In this document: positions 17,095 through 25,574 of the stretch, one piece after another
Numbering within the stretch: the stretch's first letter is position 1
How the letters are laid out: each line of letters starts with the position of its first letter
Assembly (NCBI GenBank): GCA_035362835.1
Contig: DAOSDY010000001.1
Location: forward strand, 1,116,001-1,180,000
Reading direction: 5' to 3'
From: Melioribacteraceae bacterium
GTDB taxonomy: Bacteria > Bacteroidota > Ignavibacteria > Ignavibacteriales > Melioribacteraceae
DNA length: 64,000 nt
Program-made: the position numbers and the translations under genes
The notes under the pieces: generated by a model
The model's input: only the letters and a program-made list of their open reading frames with translations
What the model was told of the DNA's origin: nothing
Databases searched by the model: none

Positions 17095-18510
17095 ATGAAA
17101 AAGATTTCATTGTTAATTCTTTTAATTGTTTTTGCAGGATCAATCACCGCTCAGCAGACTGAAAAACAGTTTAGCAGTTTGTGGGAGGGGAATTTAAAAA
17201 TCGGGGGTGTTTCTCTCCGACTTGTATTGAAAGTTTCCGCCGGTGATGACGGAAAATTAAATGCCTATTTAGACAGCCCGGATCAGAATGTAGAGAACAT
17301 TCCTGTCAGTTCGATAACAATAAATGAGGACAGTCTTAAATTCGAGGTCACTGCGATAATGGGAAAATACACGGGAAGATTAGAGAAAGACAGTATCGTT
17401 GCTGTCGGCGTATGGAACCAGGGGCCTATGTCGCTTCCGTTGAATCTCAAAAAGGTTGAAGCGCTCACAGAGGTAAAGCGGCCGCAGACTCCTCAGAAAC
17501 CGTTCCCGTATAATGAGGAAGAAGTTGTATTCGAAAACAAATCTGCCGGCATTAAGCTGGCCGGAACATTTACTTATCCGGAAACGGCGGGGCCTTTTCC
17601 CGCAGTTGTTCTTGTAACCGGATCCGGGGCTCAGGACAGGGACGAAACAATTTTTAAGCACAAGCCCTTTATGGTAATTGCAGATCATCTTTCGAGAAAC
17701 GGCATTGCAGTATTGCGCTTCGACGACCGGGGATTCGGTAAATCAACAGGAAATTTTTTGGTGGCTACATCTGCGGATTTCGCAACGGATGCTCTCGCGG
17801 CTGTTGAGTATCTTAAAACAAGAAAAGAGATCGATCCTTTAAAAATCGGGATTGCCGGACACAGCGAGGGAGGAATGATCGCGCCGATGGCGTCTTCGTC
17901 TTCCGATGATGTCGCGTTCATAATTCTTCTTGCCGGACCCGGTATGAAAGGGAGCGATCTTCTGGCTCTTCAGACCGAATTAATTTTGCGAGCAAACGGT
18001 GTCGCTGAGAAAGAGATAGAAACCTCTGTGGCAGACAACAGAGCCGCGTATAATATTGTGGCCGAACAGTCCGATAGCGCGCTTGCTTATAAGGAGCTGG
18101 AAAAATTGTTTGATGACAGGATGGCAGCTCTGCCCGAAGAAGAAAGAAACAAACCGGAGAACAGCCGCTCCAATTTTGAGCAGACTGCTCGGACTCTTTT
18201 AAGTCCCTGGTTCCGGTTTTTCCTCCGGTTCGATCCGAAAGAATATCTTGAGAGCGTACAGATTCCTGTGCTTGCGTTGAACGGCGAGAAAGATCTTCAG
18301 GTTCCACCGAAAGAAAATCTCGGCGGAATAGAGGAGGCGTTTAAAAACGGCGGGAATAAAAATTACAAGCTCGTTGAATTACCCGGGCTTAACCATCTCT
18401 TTCAAAAAGCAGTTACCGGGTCACCAAACGAATACGGAACTATTGAAGAAACATTTTCAACGGAAGCTCTCGAAATAATCTCCGTCTGGATAAAAGAAAC
18501 AACAAAATAA
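17095..18510 (+). CDS. Exported alpha/beta hydrolase
   Basis: 471 residues. Signal peptide (1-20, ending TAQ), then a beta-rich N-terminal domain (about 25-122) as seen in many secreted esterases of this type, then an alpha/beta-hydrolase domain. The nucleophile is Ser257 in GHSEGG, the oxyanion strand is VTGSGAQDRDE near 175, the acid is probably in NGEKDLQVP near 400, and the His in LPGLNHLFQ near 440. Probably a periplasmic esterase or peptidase; specificity is unknown. It starts 9 bases after the ribbon-helix-helix gene. Confidence 0.88.
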   Translation: MKKISLLILLIVFAGSITAQQTEKQFSSLWEGNLKIGGVSLRLVLKVSAGDDGKLNAYLDSPDQNVENIPVSSITINEDSLKFEVTAIMGKYTGRLEKDSIVAVGVWNQGPMSLPLNLKKVEALTEVKRPQTPQKPFPYNEEEVVFENKSAGIKLAGTFTYPETAGPFPAVVLVTGSGAQDRDETIFKHKPFMVIADHLSRNGIAVLRFDDRGFGKSTGNFLVATSADFATDALAAVEYLKTRKEIDPLKIGIAGHSEGGMIAPMASSSSDDVAFIILLAGPGMKGSDLLALQTELILRANGVAEKEIETSVADNRAAYNIVAEQSDSALAYKELEKLFDDRMAALPEEERNKPENSRSNFEQTARTLLSPWFRFFLRFDPKEYLESVQIPVLALNGEKDLQVPPKENLGGIEEAFKNGGNKNYKLVELPGLNHLFQKAVTGSPNEYGTIEETFSTEALEIISVWIKETTK

Positions 18511-18527
18511 TTTTAAATCTTTCGGTG

Positions 18528-18554
18528 TCAGCCGCTGTTCGCTGCGGCGGCTGA
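18528..18554. terminator. Hairpin between convergent genes
   Basis: Arms TCAGCCGC (18528-18535) and GCGGCTGA (18547-18554), with further possible pairing inside. It sits between the stops of the hydrolase and DUF362 genes and could terminate either. The following T-run is weak. Confidence 0.55.
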
Positions 18555-18563
18555 TCTGTTTCA

Positions 18564-19454
18564 TTAAATAAATCTTCCCTCATCATACCCGATCTTTATC
18601 AAATCGATCTTAGACATTTGCGAATTCCCGAGATGGTGACGTGTATCCGCAAGTTCGATATGCTTTGCCGGCGGGTTCAACGGCCGGTCGTCTCCGAAAT
18701 ATTCTTTCCTCTTTGCTTCTAAGATTTTCAATCCTACGGCGTCGCACGCTACCGGATCAATACCCACTATTAGTCCGTAGTAATTCCAGACATACTCCTT
18801 GCTGAAACCGTGCGGACCAACATTATGGAATTGAGGCGTAAGCATTACAAGAATATTTAAACGGGTCTTATCTTTTACAATCGGAAGATTCCAGATAGCC
18901 GCCAGGTCGGCACAGGAATCGCCATGCCAGTCGGATGGTTTCTCTACAAACATTATATAATTCTTTACCAGGCTGCCGACACCGGACCAGTAGTGGGTGC
19001 GCATCGGCCTTGAATTAATAAGCGCGGTTGACTTCTGAAATACAGGATCCTTGAGAACCCCGCGGTCTTTTATGCTTATGTTTTCGCCGGTTACTCCCTG
19101 TTCCATTACTTTTTTCATGATCAGGTTTTCGAGTTCTACCGGGGTGCGGAGGTAATTCCACACATTAGTTTTGATTCCAACAACATCTTCGGGTTTAATG
19201 ATCTTTTTCCACGCGGTTTTACTCTCCTTTGTTTCAAAGAGAATTTTCATCGATTCATCGAGCATCTTTTCAAGTACTTCGATATTAATTTTGCCCGATT
19301 CATCGAGAACGCTCTTATCTCGTATAAGAACAACGCGTGATTTCACTGACTGACCGAATATTTTTTCCGGATACTCGAATAATAAACTTCCGGCAACTGC
19401 GGCAAGAGTACCGGTTTTAATAAATTCGCGGCGTGTTAAATTCTTCCCGGACAT
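18564..19454 (-). CDS. DUF362 protein with Tat signal
   Basis: 296 residues. The N-terminus carries a twin-arginine signal (TRREFIKTGTLAAVAG), so it is exported folded, implying a cofactor or tight metal site. The body is DUF362-like (VVGIKTNVWNY; DPVACDAVGLKILE near 240-255), a family often associated with iron-sulfur proteins, but no CxxCxxC ferredoxin motif is present here. Last in a four-gene minus-strand run with SCO, PCu(A)C and DUF6599. Confidence 0.8.
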   Translation of the reverse strand: MSGKNLTRREFIKTGTLAAVAGSLLFEYPEKIFGQSVKSRVVLIRDKSVLDESGKINIEVLEKMLDESMKILFETKESKTAWKKIIKPEDVVGIKTNVWNYLRTPVELENLIMKKVMEQGVTGENISIKDRGVLKDPVFQKSTALINSRPMRTHYWSGVGSLVKNYIMFVEKPSDWHGDSCADLAAIWNLPIVKDKTRLNILVMLTPQFHNVGPHGFSKEYVWNYYGLIVGIDPVACDAVGLKILEAKRKEYFGDDRPLNPPAKHIELADTRHHLGNSQMSKIDLIKIGYDEGRFI

Positions 19455-19475
19455 TTTAATTCTCCACTTATCAAT

Positions 19476-20366
19476 TTATTGTTTACAGATTGTTTCTGCT
19501 CTTTCAATTAGATCAGCCGCATAATTTTTTGATGACGAATTGAAAACTCCTATTAAAAACCCTTTTACGGTTTTAACTCCGGTCCAGAAACCTTCTTTAA
19601 GTTCATTTATTTCATCCGGCTTCAATGAATTATTATAACCCGAAATAAATTTCTTCAATGCATTCTCCGCGTCTCCGGTTTCGGGATACATGATAATCAG
19701 AAAGATGGCGTTATCATTTCCCTGTTTGTATTGTGCCAGAATACCGTGAGTTTTCTGATCGATGTTTAGAATGTTGTCGTTCGATATAAACGTATGTGAG
19801 TTGATCCAGTTGTAATGGCGGAAGTACCTGATGCTTTCCTTTAGAAGATCTTCCTGCGGAAGGAAATCAAGTACTGGGGGGAAGTCGCCGTTGTCAGCTA
19901 TCGCTTCATCAATTTTCCCCGCGAGTCTATAAATCGCCTCTTTCGACTCCGGGGTTTCGGGATGCGAAAGAATGGACACATAAAAATTCGCTTTCCAGAA
20001 GATGATAGCGCCTTCCGCGCTCTGTGACTGCTGCCCGAACTCTTTATCGTGTTTTCCGACTGAGTGAGTGAAAACGCCGTAGGCGTCGTACGAACTATTC
20101 ATATAGAAAATATCGAGAATGATATCGGGCTGGTTGCTGCGTGAATAGATTCTGTTGAAAACATGCGTAAATCCGAAACTTAAAAACATCTCCGCCGAAC
20201 CGTCGATATAATCGTAGAGAGATTCGTTATCGAATCGTCTGTCGTTCTCCTCCGCCTTCCACCCCATAATTTCTGATGGAATGGCGTATGCGGGATCGGA
20301 TTTTGCTTGTGCGGATAGATTCTGCGTAAGAATCAAAATAAATATCCCGACAACGTATTTGTTCAA
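19476..20366 (-). CDS. Exported DUF6599-type protein
   Basis: 296 residues with a signal peptide (about 1-21). The sequence has the conserved pair of segments LYDYIDGSAEMFLSFGF and YMNSSYDAYGVFTH that I associate with DUF6599, a periplasmic family of unknown role. It lies 21 bases upstream of the DUF362 gene and 42 bases downstream of the copper chaperone gene, and so is probably part of the same respiratory or metal-related operon. Confidence 0.7.
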   Translation of the reverse strand: MNKYVVGIFILILTQNLSAQAKSDPAYAIPSEIMGWKAEENDRRFDNESLYDYIDGSAEMFLSFGFTHVFNRIYSRSNQPDIILDIFYMNSSYDAYGVFTHSVGKHDKEFGQQSQSAEGAIIFWKANFYVSILSHPETPESKEAIYRLAGKIDEAIADNGDFPPVLDFLPQEDLLKESIRYFRHYNWINSHTFISNDNILNIDQKTHGILAQYKQGNDNAIFLIIMYPETGDAENALKKFISGYNNSLKPDEINELKEGFWTGVKTVKGFLIGVFNSSSKNYAADLIERAETICKQ

Positions 20367-20408
20367 GTTAATTCCGGTCTATTTGCGCCTGTTCATTAAA
20401 AGAATAAT

Positions 20409-20858
20409 TTATTTATTCATCATCATCTGCATATCCCGGACTACGGCTTCAACCTTTATTCTGCCGGAGTTTTTAAATATTAAAGTTGCCTCGCCCTTGT
20501 CGCCCGTTTTTAGATCCTTCTTCAGCTTAATAAGCATCACATGGAGATCCCGGGGCTTGAATTTAACGCTGCTCTTCGGCGGAACAACAACAAACTTAAC
20601 TTTCCGCATACCCATCATATCGTTTTCTCTTTTGAAAGTTTCATGAACCTCAACAACTTCGGAGAGGTTGGACTCCGCGCTCAAGAGCGTATCTGATTTG
20701 TCCGAATTATTTACTACTTCGAAGAAGAGCGCGGTGTTCGAGCCGGAAGCGGCTACACGTATCCACGCATCATTAATAACCAGATCAGATTTATTTTTCC
20801 CGGCGTTCTGGGCCAGGAGAGGCACGGCAAATAAAAACAACAAAATTCTGCTCTTCAT
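20409..20858 (-). CDS. PCu(A)C-type periplasmic copper chaperone
   Basis: 149 residues with a signal peptide (1-17). The Cu(I) site follows the family pattern: His72, Met84, His106 and Met108 (H-x11-M-x21-H-x-M; the usual first spacing is x10). These proteins deliver copper to the CuA centre of cytochrome oxidase, usually together with Sco, whose gene is 21 bases upstream here. This makes an oxidase assembly role likely although no oxidase subunit lies in the window. Confidence 0.9.
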   Translation of the reverse strand: MKSRILLFLFAVPLLAQNAGKNKSDLVINDAWIRVAASGSNTALFFEVVNNSDKSDTLLSAESNLSEVVEVHETFKRENDMMGMRKVKFVVVPPKSSVKFKPRDLHVMLIKLKKDLKTGDKGEATLIFKNSGRIKVEAVVRDMQMMMNK

Positions 20859-20879
20859 TTTGAATCTCCTTTTACAGAA

Positions 20880-21473
20880 TTAATTAGCAATCGATTTTAT
20901 GTCGTCAACTATTTCATCAACACTGATGGCGCTGCCGGTATAATTTTTTCTGATTTTCCCTTCACCGTCGATCAGCTGTATGCGGTCTGTATGAATATAA
21001 TAATACGAAACCTTGCCGGACGGAAAGACTGTTGAATCACCCGGCACGGCCAGGACCCCAACCTGCTTCATAAGCTTATCGATATCCGGTTTAGCTCCTG
21101 TTAGAAACGTCCAATTGCTCAAATCGAGATTCCGGATACGTGCAAAATTTTTGAGTACCTCGGGGGTATCGTTATCGGGATCGAAACTGACGGAAACAAA
21201 CTGAACGCCTTCAACTTCATCCTTATTCAATCGTTCCTGAATTAGCCGCATATTGTTGGTGGTAAGCGGACAAATATCCGGGCAGTTGGTAAAAATATAA
21301 CCCGCAACAACAATTTTATTTTTGACAAATGCGGGAAAGTTTCTTTCGCTTCCTTCCTGATCAATCAAATTATAACTAGAGTTTCCGAGGTCTTCAATTA
21401 CCTCGAAATTTTTAGCGCACGAAGTGATTAACGTGAGGAGAAGAGCCCACGAAAAGAAGAATTCTTTTTTCAT
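20880..21473 (-). CDS. SCO1/SenC family copper/thiol protein, lipoprotein
   Basis: 197 residues. The N-terminus has a lipobox (LITSCA, Cys19), so the protein is membrane-anchored. The thioredoxin-like domain holds Cys64-x-x-x-Cys68 (CPDIC) and the third copper ligand His in YIHTDR near 165. SCO proteins reduce or metallate the CuA site of cytochrome c oxidase. It is first of four genes (SCO, PCu(A)C, DUF6599, DUF362). A T9SS gene starts divergently 127 bases away. Confidence 0.93.
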   Translation of the reverse strand: MKKEFFFSWALLLTLITSCAKNFEVIEDLGNSSYNLIDQEGSERNFPAFVKNKIVVAGYIFTNCPDICPLTTNNMRLIQERLNKDEVEGVQFVSVSFDPDNDTPEVLKNFARIRNLDLSNWTFLTGAKPDIDKLMKQVGVLAVPGDSTVFPSGKVSYYYIHTDRIQLIDGEGKIRKNYTGSAISVDEIVDDIKSIAN

Positions 21474-21540
21474 AATTATGATCCGGATATTTACGGGATT
21501 TTAATTCCGGCTGTAAATTAATCAATTTAATATTCTTTTA

Positions 21541-21571
21541 TTGTGCAAATTAATTTCTGTCGATATTTTTG
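21541..21571 (+). promoter_or_regulatory. Candidate Bacteroidota-type promoter
   Basis: TTG (21541-21543), 20 bases, TATTTTTG (21564-21571), ending 28 bases before the start of the T9SS nuclease-like gene. It fits the TTG-N19/21-TAnnTTTG form. Confidence 0.45.
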
Positions 21572-21599
21572 ATTATAGAAAAAAAACAGGACGGGCAAC

Positions 21600-22835
21600 T
21601 TGAAAAAATACCGGATTTTATTGATCTGTTTATTCATCTCTTTTAATCTCGCCGCGCAGAACAGTATTAGAGTTATGACCTGGAATATTCATGACTACAC
21701 ACCCTACAATCCTACTCCGACAGATCCGGGGAGAGTTGATTTTAACAATCCCGGTTTGAAAGCAGTCATAGACGAAATGAAGCCCGATGTACTTGTCTGT
21801 CAGGAAGTACGCGATCAGGCATCGGTTGATCAGCTCCTTAAATATGTTCTCGAATACAAATACATTGCCGCAGAATTTATTCCATCAACACAGATGAACA
21901 GCGTTCTATTCTACAAAGAATCAATCTTTACATCTCTTGGAAATATTGTTCACCAGGCCGAGACGCGCCCGATAAACGAATTCCCGCTGATCTACGAACC
22001 AACGGGTGATACACTTATAATTTTTTCGGTGCATCTTAAAGCTAACGATATTAATTCAGCAAATAATAACTTTGATAATAAACAGAAGCGTGCATCACAA
22101 GTTCAGGTGTTCAGGAACAGAACGGCTAATCTCCCGGCAAATAAAAATTTTGTGATACTTGGTGATTTCAATACTCTTAACGGTTCAGAAACTGCCTTTC
22201 AGATGCTTATTGATCAAAGCAGCAAGGGATATGTGCTCGACCCCCAGAATTCGGTCGGCGAGTGGGAACGTAATCCGGCTTATGCACATACACACACAAT
22301 GTACGCGAACAATCTAAACGTACGTTTCGATATGATACTTATCTCGCAATCATTGCGGGATCCCGGAGGTGTTGATTACGGCTATGTACCGTATCCGATA
22401 GTTGCAAACGACGGGCAGCATTATGGCAAAGCGGTTAATGCCCCGCCAACAAATCTGTTAGGGCAGAGCCTGGCCGATGCAGCAGTCTCTGCATCCGATC
22501 ATCTTCCGGTATTTGCAGATATTCTCTTCGGAGTTCCTTCGACTGTAGACGAATCCGGCATCCCGGTTCAATTCGATCTGAGGCAGAATTATCCGAATCC
22601 TTTTAATCCCTCAACAACAATTCATTATAGAATAGAATCCCCGGGCCATGTAACGTTAAAAGTATATGACTTTATCGGCAGGGAGGTTGCAACTCTGGTA
22701 GATCAATTTCAATTACCGGGAATTTATAATTCAAACTTCTCCTCCGGTGATCTTGGTCTAACGTCGGGAATTTATTTTTATAGAATCGTCTGTGGAAATT
22801 TCAGTTCAACAAAAAAGATGATACTGATTAAATAG
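21600..22835 (+). CDS. T9SS-exported endonuclease/exonuclease/phosphatase family protein
   Basis: 411 residues; starts at TTG (21600) after AGGACG. Signal peptide 1-19 (ending AAQ). The EEP domain (about 22-305) has MTWNIHDY, CQEVRDQ (metal-binding Glu), FSVHLK, LGDFNTLNG and SDHLPVFAD, the full set of catalytic and metal residues of DNase I/exonuclease III-like enzymes. After a short linker the last 85 residues are a T9SS type A sorting domain (QNYPNPFNPSTTI, ending TKKMILIK). Probably a secreted or surface-bound nuclease or phosphodiesterase that scavenges DNA or phosphate. Confidence 0.9.
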   Translation: MKKYRILLICLFISFNLAAQNSIRVMTWNIHDYTPYNPTPTDPGRVDFNNPGLKAVIDEMKPDVLVCQEVRDQASVDQLLKYVLEYKYIAAEFIPSTQMNSVLFYKESIFTSLGNIVHQAETRPINEFPLIYEPTGDTLIIFSVHLKANDINSANNNFDNKQKRASQVQVFRNRTANLPANKNFVILGDFNTLNGSETAFQMLIDQSSKGYVLDPQNSVGEWERNPAYAHTHTMYANNLNVRFDMILISQSLRDPGGVDYGYVPYPIVANDGQHYGKAVNAPPTNLLGQSLADAAVSASDHLPVFADILFGVPSTVDESGIPVQFDLRQNYPNPFNPSTTIHYRIESPGHVTLKVYDFIGREVATLVDQFQLPGIYNSNFSSGDLGLTSGIYFYRIVCGNFSSTKKMILIK

Positions 22836-22965
22836 ATAGGGAAGAAATTAATAGGAGTTGATTTTTGTCCCGAATCTAATCAAATTACATCCGGCTGTAA
22901 ATTACCGCGAATACTATTCCTCCTATTAACTGAGAAAGAGATTAATTTTAATAAACGGAGTGCGT

Positions 22966-24792
22966 ATGAAAAAGATATGCGTTCTCCTGTGTCTCTTCTC
23001 ATTCCTATCCACCTCAACAGCCCAGATCAATAAGTCGCTTGATCTTCTCGATAATATGCGTGCAATTCATATCGGCGGGAACTGGGGCAGAAATCCGGTC
23101 GGAATTGCCCAGCAGCCCGAAGAGTATTACAAATTCCTGCGGGATATAAGCGTAAACTGGATTGCCATAAGCGTAGGCCTTCACATAAGCAACAGCATGG
23201 ATGCAACCGTTGAAAAAGTATACGACAATGTTCCGGTTCCGACTTTTCGCGATTCACAGCTGAAGGATGCGATCCGGTTTTTCAAGGAACACAATCTAAA
23301 TGTAATGCTGACGCTGGCAATCGAAACGCAGGAGGCCGAGCAGTCAAATATGCCGGTACACCGCTGGCAACTGGGAGACCCCAACATCCCGGGCTCCGAT
23401 CCAAGCATAAAAGCCGAAAACTGGCCATGGTCTCTTAATCACCCGCAGCACGCATCATTCACCAATTCCTGGTGGAGCAGTTATATAAATGAGGCTGTCT
23501 ATTTTGCCAAGATAGCCGAACGGGAAGGTGTTAAAATGTTTAATGTTGGAACGGAGACAGACCGTTTATTCAGAACGCGTTCGGGCGGTGTGGGATCAAA
23601 TAATTTCAAAGATTATATTAAAGTACTTGTCGATTCAGTAAGAAAATATTTTTCGGGATTCATTACATACGACCTTCACTTCGGCGTTCTTGAGAATCCG
23701 GGGTTTTTCGGACCCGGATCCGATAATCTTTGGGAGGACGCCGGATTCGACGTTGTTGGAGTAAGCGCATATTTCAAATTGGTCAATCAGCAGCCTAATA
23801 GGGTGCTCGGCGTTTATGAGCTGGAGGCAGGCTGGAATAATATTTATACAAACTACCTTATACCTCTAGGAAACAGGAATCCGGGAAAGAAAATTATCTT
23901 TCTGGAATTCGGTTATACAGACGCGCTCGGGTCGCCTTTCAATGCTGTTGCCGATGAGTTCGTTAATAAGGTGTTGATTGACGGTAACGGTAATGGAAAA
24001 GATGACGGGGAGGAACAGCAATCCAATATCCTCGAAGCGTTTTACAAAGTAAATGACGTGCGGAACCGTTTGATCTGCGGAACATTCCTCTGGGGGAATG
24101 ATATCTCGAGCGATATCGACTGGGGAAATTCTTTCGGAAGAATGAGAACAACCTCTATAAGGAACAAGCAATCCCGGTATGCCGTTGCAGAGAGATACAT
24201 TGCATATACTCCTCTGCCGGGAATTCCGGCTCCGGCGGAACCGGCAAACGGAACACAAGATCTGCCGGCTAATATAGAATTGAAATGGCAGCACGGATCG
24301 GATGCGTCTTTGTATGATATTCGCGTCTCCGAGAATCAGGATTTTAACAGAATTGATTATCAGCTACAGAATGTTGTAATCAATAAAGCTCCGCTTAACG
24401 GATTACTGGCAGGCAAAACATATTTCTGGCAGGTGAAATCCAAAAACTCCAAAGGTGAGAGCGGCTGGTCCCAGTCATATACTTTTCAGACCGCGCCCGC
24501 CGTCGGAATAACTGAAAACGAAATGCCCGCCGAAACTATTCTGTATCAGAACTATCCCAATCCTTTTAATCCTTCTACAACTATCCAGTACCGGTTAAAA
24601 GAAACATCATTTGTAACAATAAAGGTTTTAGATCTACCCGGCAGGGAAGTAGCGGTCCTGGTTAACGAGAATTGTCCGCCGGGATTTTATCAAATCCATT
24701 TTAGCGGAAGCGGATTAGCAAGCGGTGTTTATATCTACACAATTTCCGCAAACGGAATTGTTCAAACAAAGAAGATGCTCTTAGCAAAATAA
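22966..24792 (+). CDS. T9SS-exported glycoside-hydrolase-like protein with FnIII
   Basis: 608 residues from the ATG at 22966 (ACGGAG 6 bases upstream; a GTG six bases earlier is less likely). Signal peptide 1-20. Residues about 28-415 look like a clan GH-A TIM barrel of the GH113 or GH53 type: Glu197 in NVGTETDRLF after strand 4 as acid/base and Glu314 in IIFLEFGYTD after strand 7 as nucleophile. A fibronectin-III-like module follows (about 425-515, KLWQ... replaced by ELKWQHGSDA), then the T9SS sorting domain (QNYPNPFNPSTTI). Probably releases oligosaccharides from beta-mannan or a related polymer; substrate is not shown by sequence. Confidence 0.78.
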   Translation: MKKICVLLCLFSFLSTSTAQINKSLDLLDNMRAIHIGGNWGRNPVGIAQQPEEYYKFLRDISVNWIAISVGLHISNSMDATVEKVYDNVPVPTFRDSQLKDAIRFFKEHNLNVMLTLAIETQEAEQSNMPVHRWQLGDPNIPGSDPSIKAENWPWSLNHPQHASFTNSWWSSYINEAVYFAKIAEREGVKMFNVGTETDRLFRTRSGGVGSNNFKDYIKVLVDSVRKYFSGFITYDLHFGVLENPGFFGPGSDNLWEDAGFDVVGVSAYFKLVNQQPNRVLGVYELEAGWNNIYTNYLIPLGNRNPGKKIIFLEFGYTDALGSPFNAVADEFVNKVLIDGNGNGKDDGEEQQSNILEAFYKVNDVRNRLICGTFLWGNDISSDIDWGNSFGRMRTTSIRNKQSRYAVAERYIAYTPLPGIPAPAEPANGTQDLPANIELKWQHGSDASLYDIRVSENQDFNRIDYQLQNVVINKAPLNGLLAGKTYFWQVKSKNSKGESGWSQSYTFQTAPAVGITENEMPAETILYQNYPNPFNPSTTIQYRLKETSFVTIKVLDLPGREVAVLVNENCPPGFYQIHFSGSGLASGVYIYTISANGIVQTKKMLLAK

Positions 24793-24804
24793 TCTGCTTA
24801 CTAG

Positions 24805-24822
24805 CCCGGTTAATTAATCGGG
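24805..24822 (+). terminator. Possible terminator after the glycosidase-like gene
   Basis: Stem CCCGGTTA / TAATCGGG (one G-T pair) closing on AT, followed by TTAGTGTTTATTC. Positioned 13 bases after the stop. A weak U-tract makes it a modest candidate. Confidence 0.5.
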
Positions 24823-24854
24823 TTAGTGTTTATTCTCTTCATTATCTTTACCGC

Positions 24855-25574
24855 ATGGAAAAATCAGATTTGGTTTTACTTCCGGGGCTCAAACAGCAGA
24901 TCCGCTTCCTGATACAAAAATCGGATGTTAAACAATTTCAGAATACTCTTGTTATCGGATCCGGCAGTGAGGCAACCGCATTAAAGATTGCCGGAAAGTT
25001 CGGATGCGGCGTTGAAATAATTGTTCAGGATTACGAATCGCTTATCAACTCCAAATACCTTCTCGTCAATTCTTCCGGAATTGAAGTTAAGATGATGAGT
25101 TTCGATTCCACGGATTACGAAGCGAACCGGTTCGACCTCGTCTACGCGCAGGCATCGATCTCGCTAACAAACCGGAACAAAATAGTTAAAGAGATTGGAA
25201 GGATATTGAAGCCGGGAGGTTTGCTTTGCGCCGGCGAGATAGTATCTCTGGTTAAGGACGTTCCCCGATTCGTAAAAGATATTTACGATTCATCAGACCT
25301 TCTCCCGCTTAACATCGACGGTATTGAAAACTACTATACCGGAAGAGGATATTCGCTTTTAGGAAAAGCTGACCTTTCGAGCTCGCTTAAAGAATATTAC
25401 TCGATGTCGAGATCCGCCTTCGAAGAGATTTCGGACCGGTTAGATAAAGGCGAGCAGAGTTATTACAAGAAGATTATCAACAGAATCAAACACGAATCGA
25501 ATGCTTACCTTAAACTCGGCGGAGATAAATTTATCGGTTTCGTTGCATTATTATTAAAGAAGGAAAAGAATTGA
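24855..25574 (+). CDS. Class I SAM-dependent methyltransferase
   Basis: 239 residues. The Rossmann-type SAM fold is seen in LVIGSGSEATALKIA (motif I, 34-48), VQDYES (acidic motif II) and DLVYAQASISLTNR (motif IV) with the post-motif segment LKPGGLLCAGE. A helical C-terminal portion follows (residues about 165-239). The substrate is unknown. The last four bases overlap the start of rlmD, so the two are translationally coupled and may both act in RNA or translation maintenance. Confidence 0.85.
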   Translation: MEKSDLVLLPGLKQQIRFLIQKSDVKQFQNTLVIGSGSEATALKIAGKFGCGVEIIVQDYESLINSKYLLVNSSGIEVKMMSFDSTDYEANRFDLVYAQASISLTNRNKIVKEIGRILKPGGLLCAGEIVSLVKDVPRFVKDIYDSSDLLPLNIDGIENYYTGRGYSLLGKADLSSSLKEYYSMSRSAFEEISDRLDKGEQSYYKKIINRIKHESNAYLKLGGDKFIGFVALLLKKEKN

